Shown piece by piece: positions 25,301-36,869 of a stretch of DNA of 64,000 bases. The stretch comes from Peromyscus leucopus. Its lineage: Eukaryota; Chordata; Mammalia; Rodentia; Cricetidae. Numbering within the stretch: the stretch's first letter is position 1; every line of letters begins with the position of its first letter. Where the stretch lies: positions 111,986,240 to 112,050,239 of the forward strand of contig NC_051064.1 of NCBI RefSeq assembly GCF_004664715.2. Direction: 5' to 3'. Below the pieces are notes generated by a model. That model was not told where the DNA came from. It worked only from the letters and a program-made list of their open reading frames with translations, and searched no databases. A program made the translations under genes and the position numbers.

Positions 25301-25615
25301 TGGCCAGGCAGTGGTGGCACACGACTTTAATCCCAGCACTTGGGAGGCAGAGCCAGGTGGATCTCTGTGAGTTCGAGGCCAGTTTGAGTGAGATCCAGGA
25401 CAGGCACCAAAACTACAAAGAGAAACCCTGTCTCGAAAACAAAAACAAACAAACAAACAAAAACAAATAAAAATTGGACCTGGTGGTGAATGTCTTTAAT
25501 ATCAGCACTCAGGAGACAGAGGCAGGCAGTTCTCTTTGAGTTTGAGGCCAACCTGGTCTACATAGTGAGTTGCAGGACAGTCAGGTCTATGTGAAAGACC
25601 CTGTCTCAGAAAATT
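25301..25615 (+). mobile_element. Two B1 SINEs
   Basis: 25301-25470 (ggcacacgactttaatccc ... gagaaaccctgtctcg, A-rich tail) and 25476-25615 (gtctttaatatcagcactc ... aagaccctgtctcag). Confidence 0.88.
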
Positions 25616-25682
25616 GAAGAAGAAGAAGAGGAGGAGGAGGAGGAGGAGGAGGAGGAGGAGGAGGAGAAGGAGGAGGAGAATT
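25616..25682. repeat. (GGA)n/(GAA)n purine repeat
   Basis: Pure purine tract grown from the tail of the preceding B1. Confidence 0.92.
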
Positions 25683-26189
25683 AAAAGGGTCAATAAAATA
25701 ATAAATACTGCATAGCTTCCACAAACCAAAAATCAGCACCAGATTGTTTATATATAGTCCTGCTGATTCTATTTATGCCATAGCTCCAAGTAGGTGATAT
25801 TTCCCCTGTTTTAGGGCAAACACTCTGGCTTACAGAGTTTATATGACTTCTTCAGGAATTCAGCTGATGGCTAGAGCAGCAGTTTTAAACATCTCGAACA
25901 CTGCAGGCTACCACATCTAGTCTCTGCTCTTAGCTCTGAGGCTTTGCCAAATCCCCCTAATTCAAATGGGAAAAATGGTTCCCATCCACCCAACTTTCAT
26001 TTTTCAGATTTACCTTAAAGGATAAAACAAGATAAAGGACCTGAAATCGAGTTAAGAATCAAATCTATGTTTTAGTAAAGTTGCCCTCTGATCAGCAATT
26101 TTATTTCTCGGACTCTGTCCCTAGGAAATATTAGGAAAATGGATAAAGGTTTCTGTAAAAAACGTCCACTGCAGTGTAATTTATGACAA

Positions 26190-26425
26190 GAGAGCTGAGC
26201 AATGGCTCAGCAGGTAGAGGCACTTGTCAAATCTAATGACTGAAATCCACGTGGTGGAAGGAGAAAACTGATTCCTGAGAGCTGTCCTCAGACCCCCCCC
26301 CCATGCATGCCTTGGCATATACATACCCAAACACACAATAGATAGATAAATAAATAAATAAGTAAATAAATAAGCAAATAAATAAATAAATAAGTAAATA
26401 AATAAATAAATAAATAAGTGTAATG
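26190..26425 (+). mobile_element. B2/B3 SINE with long (AAAT)n tail
   Basis: 'gagcaatggctcagcaggtag' head; AAAT-type tail at 26338-26420. Confidence 0.75.
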
Positions 26426-26466
26426 TAATTCTTAAAAGACTAGAAAACAACTTTCAAAACAAAATT

Positions 26467-26660
26467 AGTCGGTGTGGTGGTGTATGCCTGTAATCCCAGC
26501 ACTTGGCAGGTGGAGGCAGGTGATCTCTGTGAGTTCCAGGCCAGCTGGAGCTGTCTGTTTCAAAAACAGGGACAGGAACCCTGTCTCAAACAAACACACA
26601 AAAGCCATAACAACAGCAAACAAACAGAAAACAACAAACCAAAACAACAAAAAACATTTA
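26467..26660 (+). mobile_element. B1 SINE, internally shortened
   Basis: 'ggtgtggtggtgtatgcctg' to 'accctgtctcaaacaaac', then a long CAA-rich tail. Confidence 0.8.
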
Positions 26661-26869
26661 AAATTGAAAACACCCTTCTTCCTAGAGAGAAAGATAACAT
26701 GAGAGGATTGGCCAATAACACAGGGTGGACTGTAGCTGTAAATGTCATTGGAATAGTATTAATGAAGAATTTTTAAAATATCAGTACTTTTTGAATGTAC
26801 TTTAAAATCTAAGAACTTTAAAATGACTTTTTGTTTATTTATGTGTATGTGTGTGTCTGTCCAAGTATA

Positions 26870-26871
26870 TG

Positions 26872-26915
<44 letters not shown>

Positions 26916-27217
26916 CCACACATGCACACATGCAATGGTCGTAGGTAAGTGTACGCAGAGGCCGGAGAAGGGCATTAGGTGTACTTCCCTAGCGCTCGTC
27001 ACCATATTCCTTTGAGGTAGTGTATTTCACTGAACTGGAGCTTGCCTTCCTGGTTTGTCTAGGTTGGCAAGTTGCCAGGCCCAGTGAGTTCCTGTCTCTA
27101 CTATGGTAGTGCCAGGGCTGTAGGCATGCGTGAGTTATGCGGGTGCTGGGATCCAAACCCATGTCCTCATGTTTACACAGCAAGTGCTCTTAACTACTGA
27201 GTCATCTCTGCAGTCCT
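26870..27217 (-). mobile_element. B4-like SINE (minus) with (GT)n
   Basis: (GT)n at 26873-26908; 'gggtgctgggatccaaacccatg' and 'actgagtcatctctgcagtcc'. Confidence 0.68.
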
Positions 27218-27609
27218 GAATCACCCATTCTTGAAGGAGGATGTGTAAACTAAAAGGGAAGGTTTACAAGACCGTTTAAGTAGCCAGTGGTGCCCATCTG
27301 TCTCTTCCAACCTCACTGTCTTCCTCCATGGAAATACTATCCAGGGCATGTTCCACACTTGCTCAGGGAACATTTTCCTGAGGCGCAGATTAATTTAAAG
27401 ATGAAGCTGAGGGTCTCGGATGAAGACTTGAGATGAAAACTTCTTGAAGGCAAAGAACGAGAAGACAGTGAGGAAGTTTTGCTAAAGGGTGGCTCAGAGT
27501 CTGATGTATTTATCTGATCTTGAAGAGAGCTTTATTTTGTTTGTACGCTCACTGGCTGCTTGTCCCTAGAGTCTGTCCAGATCTACTCGCTCACTCCTTC
27601 TTTCTTTTT

Positions 27610-28115
27610 ACAATTATTTATTTAAAACTTTCTGTGTGTTTGTGTTCTTGCTTGTGTGCCACCGCTTGTGTTTGTGTGCCACTTGTGTGGAGGTCAGAGG
27701 ACAAACTTTCAGGGAAGTCAGTTCTCTCCTCCACCAGCCAGGTTCCCGGGGGTTAGACCTGGTCATCAGGTGCCATCAAGTGCTTTGACCCACTGAGCTA
27801 CTGACCCTCCTTTTTTTGTTTTTTTGTTTTGTTTTCTTTTTCGAGACAGGGTTTCTCTGTGTAGCTTTGCACCTTTCTTGGAACTCACTCTGTAACCCAG
27901 GCTGGCCTCGAACTCACAGAGATCTGCCTGACTCTGCCTCCCGAGTGCTGGGACTAAAGGCCACCTGGCTCTGCCTCCCGAGTGCTGGGACTAAAGGCGT
28001 GTGCCACCACTGCCTGGCTTTGATGCTCACACTTTTAATCCTAGCACTTGGGAAGTTGAGGCAAGAGGATTTGCCTCAAGTTCTGGGTCAGAGAGCCTAT
28101 CTCAAAAAACAAAAA
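27610..28115 (-). mobile_element. B4-like then B1 SINE (minus), plus a B1 fragment (plus)
   Basis: 27610-27810 is a B4 remnant. 27815-28020 is a well-kept B1 with an internal 37-bp tandem duplication (CTCTGCCTCCCGAGTGCTGG at 27932 and 27969). 28021-28115 is a forward B1 fragment. Confidence 0.75.
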
Positions 28116-28182
28116 GGCCAGGGCTGATGAGATGACTCAGGGTAAAAGTGCTTGCCACAAAGCTTGACAGGAGTTCAATCCC

Positions 28183-28704
28183 TGTGGTGGTTTGAATAAG
28201 AATGGTCCATCTAGGCTCATGTGTTTGCTTGGGAGTGGTACCAATTGAAAGGATTAGAAGGATAGGAGGTATGGCCTAGTTGGAGGAAGTGTGTCATTGG
28301 GGCTTTGAGGTTTCTAAAGCCCATGCCAGGCCCAGAGTCTTTTTCTCTGCCTACAGATCAGGATGTAGAACTCTCAGCTACTTCTCCAGAACCATGTCTG
28401 TCTATGTACTGCCATGCTCCTCACCATGATGATAATGGACTAACCTCTGAAACTGTAAGCAAGACCCCTATTCAATGCTTTTTTGTTGTTGTTGTTTATT
28501 TTTCAAGACAGGGTTTCTCTGTGTAGATTTTGAGCTTGTCCTAGAACTCACTCTGTAGACCAGGCTGACCTCAAACTCACAGAGATCCGCCTGCCTCTGC
28601 CTCCCGATTGCTGAGATTAAAGGCGTGTGCCACCACTCCCCACAACTTATAATAGTTGTGTTGGTCATGGTATCTCTTCACAGAATAGAACAGTGACTAA
28701 GACA
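28183..28704 (+). mobile_element. LTR-like MaLR-type element carrying a B1
   Basis: It starts TGTGGTGGTTTGAATAAG and ends CTAAGACA, with near-duplicate 5-mers ATCCC/ATCTC outside, as expected for ERVL-type integration. It resembles the copy at 34991. A minus-strand B1 (28478-28643) sits inside it. The element itself interrupts a B2/B3-like SINE. The family name is tentative. Confidence 0.6.
28478..28643 (-). mobile_element. B1 SINE (minus) inside LTR
   Basis: T-rich start, then AAGACAGGGTTTCTCTGTGT, GACCAGGCTGACCTC and GGCGTGTGCCACCAC: the reverse complement of B1. Confidence 0.85.
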
Positions 28705-28778
28705 ATCTCTGAATCCCACATGGTAGAAGGAGAAAACCAACTACTCCAAGCTGACCTTTGACTTTCACATGTATACAA

Positions 28779-28826
<48 letters not shown>

Positions 28827-29064
28827 TAATTTTTTTTAAGAAGATGAATGAAGTCTTAAGCCCAAGTGCTAGATTGTAGGGTTAGATCTGTATTATGGGG
28901 TTCAGATTCAGATGTTCTAGGAAAGAAGGGAATGCTGCTAGACTTGACACATAGTATATATTTGCTAACGGATGAATGTGGGAATGAAGAAATGAAGAAT
29001 CATGCTCTGAAGGATAGAAGTATCAGGAATGTTCACACCTCTGTGAAGTTTGCCAGTTTTTAAA

Positions 29065-29440
29065 GATGTCTGTGTTAACTGGTTGGCTTTTTGCCATATT
29101 AACATAAATCTAAATATATCTGGGAAGAGGGACTCTCAACTGAGTTCATCAATCTGCCTTCATCAGATTGGCCTGAAGGCAAGTCTTTGGGGGGCGTGGG
29201 GTGGAATTTTTTGATTAATGATTGATGTGGGAAGGTCCAGCTCACTGTGGGCAGGGTCATCCCTTGACAGGTGTTTTGGGTTGTATAGGAAAACAAGCTG
29301 AGCAATCCATGAGGAGGAGGTCAGGAAGCCACATTCCTCCACAGCTTCTGTTTCAGTTCCTTCCTTGAGTTCCTGCCTCAGTTTCCCTCAAAGGACTGTG
29401 AATTGAGATGTGTAAGCCAAATAAACCCTTTCCTCCTCAA
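29065..29440 (+). mobile_element. MaLR/ORR1-like LTR, 3'-truncated
   Basis: Same family as 12998. It contains AATAAACCCTTTCCTCC near 29420, the LTR poly(A) signal, then stops in an A-rich tract (29439-29453) instead of the usual terminal sequence. Confidence 0.55.
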
Positions 29441-29479
29441 AAAAAAAAAAAAAGCAGACAAATATGATGCCAATCATTT

Positions 29480-29642
29480 GCTTTGTTTTGTTTTTTCGAG
29501 ACAGGGTTTCCCTGTATAGTTTTGGTGCCTGTCCTGGATCTCGCTCTGTAGACCAGGCTGGCCTCAAACTCACAGAGATCTGCCTTGCTTTCCCTCCCGA
29601 GCACTGGAACTAAAGGTGTGCACCACCACCACATGACTCTCA
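29480..29642 (-). mobile_element. B1 SINE (minus) with CAATCAT TSD
   Basis: 'cgagacagggtttccctgtat', 'gaccaggctggcctcaaactc'. CAATCAT occurs just before the T-rich leader and again after 'catgactct'. Confidence 0.85.
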
Positions 29643-29644
29643 AT

Positions 29645-29647
<3 letters not shown>

Positions 29648-29708
<61 letters not shown>
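29648..29708. repeat. Pure A61 homopolymer
   Basis: 61 consecutive A with no interruption, directly after the B1 target duplication. No retroelement body precedes it in the right orientation. Confidence 0.9.
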
Positions 29709-29710
<2 letters not shown>

Positions 29711-30740
29711 AACTCTCTCTCCTGAGAAAATGCAAGAAACTGTTCTTCTCATTTTTTCCAGACAAAGAGATTGAGGGCTTGAGGGAAGAAAGTGACTTCA
29801 TTAATCCTTCACACATGTTCAGAGTGTTGTGATAGGCTGGGATTTCAGCTTGAAGCCAGGGATGCAGAAACAGAGGATGTTAGGTTCCAGATGTTCATTC
29901 TGAGAGAGGAGGCACAGTAACCAAGTCTGAAATGATGTAGGTGCCCGCAGGGGAAGTGGGAGTGTAGGAAGAGCAGAGTGTGCCTCTGCCATGCTCAGGG
30001 CAAGGGACACTATGAGGATGGGTAGGCACCCAGTAGAGGAAGAGGAGGCAGAAGGGGTGGGGAATAAAGTATATGCATATATATATATATATATTACACA
30101 CATACACACACACTTTATATGCATAAAGTGGGGACAAAGGAAAACAAAGTGACATCTTCGGATTACAGTGAAGTCAGTGGCGTATTTTGATATAAAGATG
30201 GCATAGGCAGATGGGGGAAATGGTTGAGGGAGACAGCTTAAAGAGTTGAGGGTTGAGTTAGCTGGTTCTTTGTGAAGGTGGACAGTTCAGGTTTTCTCCA
30301 AAGACCTGTTGGAAGCCAAAACATTTTTAAAAACAGAGAATGGCAATTCACTATGGAGCCTGCCCTCTTATAGGATTCTCTTTGGTCACCAGGTCTCCAG
30401 GGTACACCAGGACCTACCAGGCTGCCATTTATCTGCTGTCCCGCTGGTCGCATTTTCCTGTTCTTGCATTGTTTTCTGTGGCAACCTGGAGATCAGTCAC
30501 CATGTCTGATTCATATTTGAACACCCCCACCCCTATGCTCAGCAGAGGGCTCACCCCAGGGCGAAGTGCTCAACAAATATTTGTTGAAAGAATGAATGGG
30601 AGGAGCTGGGTTCCACCCCAATCCTGAGACAACATTTGGGGCACGAACCGTGGTGGGGAAGCCCTGAGTAGTATTTCTTCTGTGATGGTAGGTGACCATT
30701 AAAAGGTTGGGGACTCAAAGTCACACCAAAGTGATCACAG
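29709..30740. other. Intron 1, 3' part, unique-looking
   Basis: (AT)n at 30078-30095. Otherwise no repeat recognised in the last 600 bases before exon 2. Confidence 0.45.
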
Positions 30741-30753
30741 GCCTCTCTTGCAG

Positions 30754-30981
30754 ATGGCTTCAGTAACTGATGGTAAAACTGGAGTCAAAGATGCCTCTGA
30801 CCAGAATTTTGACTACATGTTCAAACTGCTCATCATTGGCAACAGCAGCGTCGGTAAGACCTCCTTCCTCTTCCGCTATGCTGACGACACCTTCACCCCG
30901 GCCTTTGTCAGCACCGTGGGCATTGACTTCAAAGTGAAGACAGTCTACCGTCATGAGAAGCGTGTGAAGCTGCAGATATGG
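30754..30981 (+). CDS. Rab3b: Rab3b coding exon 2 (residues 1-76), small GTPase of secretory vesicles
   Basis: Translation from ATG 30754 gives 76 residues that match the N-terminus of mammalian RAB3B ([17 protein letters not shown]...), the vesicle Rab GTPase of neurons and endocrine cells that works with effectors such as RIM and rabphilin in regulated exocytosis. Visible motifs are the Rab3 segment [12 protein letters not shown] (18-29), the P-loop G29-N-S-S-V-G-K-T36, and the switch I/effector loop with T54 in STVGIDF. The exon ends after LQIW76; the DTAG box would start the next exon. The acceptor is TCTCTTGCAG directly before ATG and the donor is GTGAGT at 30982. The exon is 228 nt, phase 0. 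Reading on into the intron gives 10 unrelated residues and a stop. Paralogues Rab3a, c and d differ in the N-terminal 15 residues, so the 3b call is firm. No defect is seen. Confidence 0.95.
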
Positions 30982-31229
30982 GTGAGTGCTGGGCAGGCAC
31001 TGTGGGCAGAATGAGATGTAGCTAGCTATGGGTACAAGGCCTAGGAGGTGGGCCTGGCTTGCAACATCTGGGTCGTACAGCATCGGATATCAATGCCATT
31101 TCAGGTCTGGGCCTTCACTGCCCCCATTTTTTTAAACATGTTTATTCTCCTGGGGCAGGGCGGGGGTTCAATTGCTGCTGCTTAACTGTCTGGAAGGTTT
31201 TATTCTGGCTTTTATAACGGAGTGACCAA

Positions 31230-31432
31230 GAAACAGGGCATTAGAGTTACAGACTGGGTTTCAATTCTACTTCTACCACTTCCAAGCCATAGAAACATGA
31301 CTAAGTTATTTAACCCCTCTTGGCTACCCTTTCCTTGTTGGGGGCAGAGGGATTATAATCTCATCTAGTTACAGATGGTTGCTGAGCGTAGTTCCTGGGA
31401 CACAGTACACATACCATAGATGTTAGTTAGAA
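31230..31432 (+). mobile_element. MIR remnant
   Basis: 'acagactgggtttcaattctac', 'gactaagttatttaacccctc', 'cctgggacacagtacacatac'. Confidence 0.72.
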
Positions 31433-31437
31433 ATCAG

Positions 31438-31745
31438 TTATCTATTGTTGCATAACAAATTACTCAGTGATGTAAAAACAAGAGTAATAATTGATCATCT
31501 CACAGTTTCAGTGGGTCTGGCAGTAGGGTTTGCTTGGGGCCTTTCATGAAGTGTAGCCAGATACTGGCTTGAGCTGCAGTCAGCTGAAGGGCTGACGAGG
31601 GCTGGAGGATCCACTTCCAAGGTGGCTTACTCGCATATCTGGTGCTGGCTGTTGGCAGGAGGCCTTCCTTCCTTTCTTCCTATCTGGCTCTCTTAGCACG
31701 CTTCACCATCCTCACTATAGGTATGAAAGCTGGTTTTCCCCAGCT
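31438..31745. mobile_element. Ancient MaLR-like repeat remnant in intron 2
   Basis: 'gttatctattgttgcataacaa', 'atctcacagtttcagtgggtc', 'gctggaggatccacttccaa'. This is a familiar ancient mammalian LTR-like sequence; the family is not certain. Confidence 0.45.
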
Positions 31746-32167
31746 GGAGAGCTAAGAAACCAAATTAAAAATGGCAATATCTGTGATATAGCCTTGGAGT
31801 ATTCTCTTGGTCACTGATCGAGTGTGGGAAGAAGGTACACAGCTGTCCAGATACTGGGAGGAAAGGATCATGGAGGACGGGTCTTAGAAGTCTTAGAAGT
31901 TGGAGACTCAACTACCATCGTTGTCTGCTGATGGTACTAAGAAAGCATGCACCATTTGAGAAGCTTGTCAGAGTACTTAGCAATAGCTTGGCACTGCAGT
32001 TGGAAATGTTGAAAATTTGTGAAATAATCAAAATGTGATGCTATGGTCTATTATACTTAATAAATGTATAATAATATATTGTGTATGTATCTTATTGTAA
32101 GAGTCTACATCTATTTTTACAAATTATTTCTTGTATATTAATACACATAAATGTTATGGGGGTACAT

Positions 32168-32275
32168 AGCATTTTTTGAGACAGGGTCTCATCTTTTAGC
32201 CTTGGCTGGCCTGGAACTCACTATGGGGATTCATCTGTTTCTGCCTCCTGAGTGTTGGGATTGGAGGCAACTTCT
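32168..32275 (-). mobile_element. B1-like fragment (minus)
   Basis: 'tgagacagggtctcatctttt', 'cctcctgagtgttgggattgg'. Confidence 0.65.
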
Positions 32276-32952
32276 ATCTATAGGCACATAGTATTTTAAT
32301 ATGCAGTCCTATTTTACAGAAGAAATCAAAACCTCAGAAATTAACTTGTCTTAGGTCAACCACATAGCCACAAAGTGACACTTTAACTCTGAATTATGTG
32401 CTATTTTCCTTACATTGTGCATCTGAAATCTTAGACCACATTTCCACTTAAAATAATGTTAAATATTAATTTCTAGAGGGGTGAGTGTCCATTGACTCCC
32501 TATTAAAGGCACTGAAACATCATAAACCATTAGAAATAGGAGAAGCTCTGAAGGTTGTCTAATTTACTGGTTCTCCAATTGTGGTTCAGCCATACCAGCA
32601 ACACTTGGGGATCTGTTAGAAATTCATTCTTGGGCCTCACCACAGATGCAATGACTCCAAAATGCTGGAGATAAAGCCCAAATCTGTGCTCCCAGGTGGT
32701 TTTAAGGCAGGCAAGAACCCCCAAATCTGTGCTAGTGGGCAGTTTTAAGGCAGGCTAGAACTGGAGAACCACTCATGTGGTCTACCTACCTTGTGGTGAG
32801 AGTTGATGAATATAGGAAAGCGCCTACTATGTGCCAGGTACTTTCACTAACATTATCTAATGTCAACCCCAGCACCGGAATGCGTGAAAGCACATGTCTA
32901 TAGGATATGGTGATCAATACTTTGAAACTGGATTGAGGCTGTGAGAGAGATG

Positions 32953-33003
<51 letters not shown>
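32953..33003. repeat. (GA)n microsatellite
   Basis: About 25 GA units. Confidence 0.95.
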
Positions 33004-33010
<7 letters not shown>

Positions 33011-33769
33011 TCTGCTATAGGCAACTGATGGGGTTGGGGGAACCTTGCATAAAACACAAACAGCTCTTGCCGTTGGCCAGATGGCACACACTTGACAACT
33101 CCTTAGGGAACTGAAGAAAATACTAGAACTTGCTTTAAAATCTATTAATGCAGAGTAGATTTGTTTTAACTAGTATTTACTATGTAGGTTGGCATGGATT
33201 TCCTTCGTGATTCCTATACTAGATGGTGGTGTATCCTACAGCTGAAAAATCTCGAGGCCGGAGGCGTTCTACCTGTCTAAGGACTGGTGGTGGTGGCTCC
33301 CTCACACCTTGGTGCACTGAGAGCGTTTGCAGTTTTTGATGCGCCTGGCTTAAGTAGATTTATTGATTATGCTATTTAGTTTTAACTAAATGAAACCCCA
33401 CAATGGGTATGTGGCTTTTCAAGAGTCCTATAAAGAAGCCTCCTATTGAAGACTATGCTAAGTGTAGTGACCCAAGTGGATATAAGAGAGTAGTTGACTG
33501 ACCTGTCTCCAACTTCCTGGCACAAGTTTCTTGTCAGCCATGTTCCCAGGTAAAATCAATGAGGATCTCACTAGATCTGATTTAGTCAATCTCATTGCTT
33601 TGCTTAAAATTTTTTTCAAGGATTTTTATGTAGCAGAATTATAACTTCTATACTGTTTATATTAAAATTTAAACATTGTTTCATTTTTGCTGTATTTGTG
33701 TGGATGGGGTAAGTGCATGCCCACACGTGTGTTTGCATACATGTAGGGACCAGAGATCAATTTTCAAAA
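33004..33769. other. Intron 2, nothing recognised
   Basis: AT-rich; no repeat or exon that I can support. Confidence 0.4.
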
Positions 33770-34300
33770 ACTATTTTTAATTATGTGTGCCTGTGTGGGT
33801 TTGTTCATGTGAGTGCAGGACCTGGGGAGCCCAAAAGAGGGTGTCTGATTCCCTGGAGCTGAAGTTAGAGGCAGTTTTAAGACATCCCAAGTTGGTGCTG
33901 GGAACCAAACTTGAGTCCTCTTGGTTGGTATGTGAGGCCTCTCTCCAGCTCCAAAGTTCTTCGTTTACATATGGGGATCGAACTCAGGTCATCAGGCTCC
34001 TGTCGTTAGAAGGTAAGTGCCTTTACCCACTGACCCATACTGCCACCCCTGGGCTTCTTCCTCTATTGCTCTTCACCTCATTTTTTGAAAGAGAATCTCA
34101 TTAAACCTGGAGCTCACCAATTTGGCAAGATTAGCTGGCCAGCTAGCACCAGGGACCCTGTCTCAGCTCTCCCAAAGCTAGGATCACAGGGTGTACAACC
34201 ACACCTGTCTTTGACAGAGTGCTAGGAATCTGAGCTCAGGCCCTTGGGCTTGCATAGGAATGCTTTACGGACTACGTCATCTATCTAGCTCTTATTTCAT
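33770..34300 (-). mobile_element. B3/B2 and B4-like SINE remnants (minus)
   Basis: 33770-33952 is a B3 (ggtgctgggaaccaaacttgag). 33965-34050 and 34081-34300 are degraded B4-like pieces (gggtgtacaaccacacctgtc). Confidence 0.55.
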
Positions 34301-34990
34301 TTCATATATCTCAACATAGTCTGTGCCCAAGAGTATGCATAGGTAAGCTATGTGTATGTTGTGCCTGAACCTTTCTTCCTTAAATGGATATGTTTGGAGA
34401 CCTTAATGATAAGCACTGGGGGTACCACGGAAGGGTTTTGACAAAGACAGATCTGCATCTTAGAAAAATTCCTGGCTTCAGATGCAGGATAGATGGAAAT
34501 GAGATAAAGGAACTGTGGTTTGGATCTAAACCCATAAAACTGTATACATTAAGTTCTGTATCAGTTCGACATTGTGAAACTATTTAAAAATAAATAAATG
34601 AATACTGACCAAGCTATAAAAGAGAAGGACAATTAAAGTCACCCAGTGGCTTGGATATTTTTTAAGTGTCCAAACCTAAAGGACATAGAACTCATGAAAA
34701 AGGATATAAAACTGTTTTTCTAGTGTTCACTCTGTTGTGAATTTTTCAAGGTGTTTTTTTGTTGTTGTTTTGTTTTGTTTTTGTTTTTGTGTGTGTGTTG
34801 GATAGGTGCATAAAAATATAAATTATAGTAAAAGTGTAAAATGCAGCAACTTCAGAATTCTGAATGTATCAAAATCATTGGGATGTATAGACTTTGGGTC
34901 TGGATAATCTTACTGTGTGATTTTTTTTTTGTGTGAGTTATTTACAATAAAGTTTTTTAATACTAGTAGCGATAATAAGGCTTCAAAGCA

Positions 34991-35372
34991 AGTGTGATGG
35001 TTTGAATGAGAATGTCCCCCATAGGCTTGTATGTTTGAATACTAGGTCCCCAGTTGGTGGAACTGTTTGTGAAGGACTAGGAGGTGTGGTCTTGTTGAAG
35101 GAGCTGTGTCCATGGGGGTGGACTTTGAGATTTCAAAAGCTCATGACATTCCTAGTTAACTTTCTCTGCCTTATGCTTGTGGATGAAGATGAGAGCTTTC
35201 AGCCACTGCTCCAGCACCATGTCTGTCTGTCTGCTGCCATGTTCCCCACCATGATGGTAGGAGGCTCTATCTCTCTGCAACTGTGAGCCCCTAATTAAAT
35301 GCTTTTTAAAAGTAAGTTGCCATGGTCATGGTGTTTTGTTGCAGCTATAAAAAGGTCACCAAGGCAGCAAAT
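34991..35372 (+). mobile_element. LTR-like MaLR-type element
   Basis: TGTGATGGTTTGAATGAG to CAAGGCA, with flanking GCAAG/GCAAA as a near 5-bp TSD. It carries a late ATTAAA poly(A)-like signal (near 35295). It belongs to the same family as 28183 and 50602. Confidence 0.6.
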
Positions 35373-35374
35373 GT

Positions 35375-35712
35375 GTCAGTTTACTGGGGCTGCAGTAATA
35401 AATACCACAGACTAGCTGGCTTAGCAGCAGAAGTGGTTTTCTCATAGTTCTAGAGACAAGTCCAAGATCAGGGTCCAGGCAGGACTGCAAAGGACACCTC
35501 TTCCCTTCCATCTGTGTGGCCATGCAGGAGAAACAGAGCATTAAGGTTCTTGGTGTCTCTCAGGACACTAATTCTCTTAATCAAGGCCTCACCCTTATGC
35601 CTTAATAATGTTAATAACATCTTAGAGGTCCCGTTTCCAAGTGCAGCTGCATTTCAAGCTATGTTTGAACATATGAATTTCAGGAGGACGCAGACATTCA
35701 GTTTATGATAGT
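35375..35712. mobile_element. Ancient MLT1-like LTR remnant
   Basis: 'ggggctgcagtaataaatacc', 'tctcatagttctagagacaag', 'ggcctcacccttatgcc', 'ttgaacatatgaatttcagg': a diverged copy of an ancient mammalian ERVL-MaLR LTR. Confidence 0.5.
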
Positions 35713-36820
35713 GGCAAAGTGACAAATAGACTAGAAATGAAAGAGACTTAGGAATTTACTAGTTTTGATGATCAATGTATTATGAAGACAGAGAGAGGAA
35801 AACACATACTCCTTCTATACTTTTTACACAAAAATTCTGTGATTTTTTTTTTTAAAGCTGTGTGACTTCCAGTAGGTCACCTTGTGTCTGCAAATACCTA
35901 ATATTTCCTATTGTAACTCTCTGTAGGGTTGTGGATGAGCATTAGAACAGCAGCAGAACATAGTGCCCGCCACATACAAGACATGTTAGGTTCTATTTCA
36001 GGTTCTGGCTCCTGGTCCACAGATAAAGGACTCTTGGGTCATATCCAGTTGCAGGAGTGCTAAACCAAAACCTAGTGACTCACCAGCGTGGTATGCAATG
36101 TTTACTTAGCTTCTCCAGCCCAGCTCTCCTAGGGCATTTCGGGAAGCTGTTCTCCACGTGGAGAGGGGAGAGGGAGGGGAGGAACATCCCTCAGCAGGAC
36201 CACCCACAACTGGAGCTTTTGTTATCTCTGGGGACAGTGGAGGGTGATGGCATGGGGCACCTGGCTCTCTTTATTCTCTTGCCTCGTAGGTCCTTGAGTA
36301 TTTCCTCTGTTTCCTGAGAGGCCAGTAAATGAGGATCAGAGGAGAAAATCTTCCTGGGGAGGTAGGATTAAGAGTGAAGCCTCATTCATAGGGAGTGTAC
36401 ACACAGGTGACCAAGTACCTTCAAAGCGACAGACCCAACTGGAGAGAGGCCATTTGTTGCTGGTTCTGGTTGCCAAGCAACCCCGGGAGACCTGTGGGAA
36501 GAGGAGAGCAGGGAGGGCTTCTGCCCTCTGTGTGTGTGGCCTGTTGATCTGCTGGTCAGGGGAAGAATCCACGGGTCTGGGGAAGGACAAAGCCCATCTA
36601 GGACTTGAGCATCTTGGGTTTTAGTCCCATGTCTGCCCGGCTTGCTGTGTGATGTGGGTGACCCTCTCCCCTCCCTGCACTTGTCTCCCCAAATCTGGAG
36701 AACTAATTCTTTGCTGTCTTTGCTTCATGGGTTGTTTTCAAGAACAAGTGGGGAAATGGAATTTGTCAAGTGGAAAGTGGGCATTGTCAGCGGTGGAAGT
36801 TCATTTCATATGTGCTTAAG

Positions 36821-36824
<4 letters not shown>
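35713..36824. other. Intron 2, nothing recognised
   Basis: Mixed-composition sequence without exon-like conservation that I can judge by eye. Confidence 0.4.

Positions 36825-36869
<45 letters not shown>

Larger units (their letters stand above)
28118..28850 (+). mobile_element. B2/B3-like SINE split by the LTR, with (CA)n tail
   Basis: Head at 28118-28182 (gctgatgagatgactcagg... gttcaatccc). The tail resumes at about 28705 (tgaatcccacatggtagaagg ... gacctttgactttcacatg) and ends in (CA)n at 28771-28825. Confidence 0.65.
18893..30753 (+). other. Rab3b: Rab3b intron 1
   Basis: It runs from donor GTAAGG at 18893 to the acceptor CTCTCTTGCAG ending at 30753, about 11.9 kb. The first 850 bases are strongly G-rich on the sense strand. 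The rest holds B1, B2 and B4 SINEs, a composite LTR-like repeat, MIR remnants and microsatellites. No additional coding exon is apparent. Confidence 0.7.

Noticed and set aside
25502..25729. Leucine-rich short ORF
   Set aside because: Antisense translation of the (GGA)n tract in a B1 tail.
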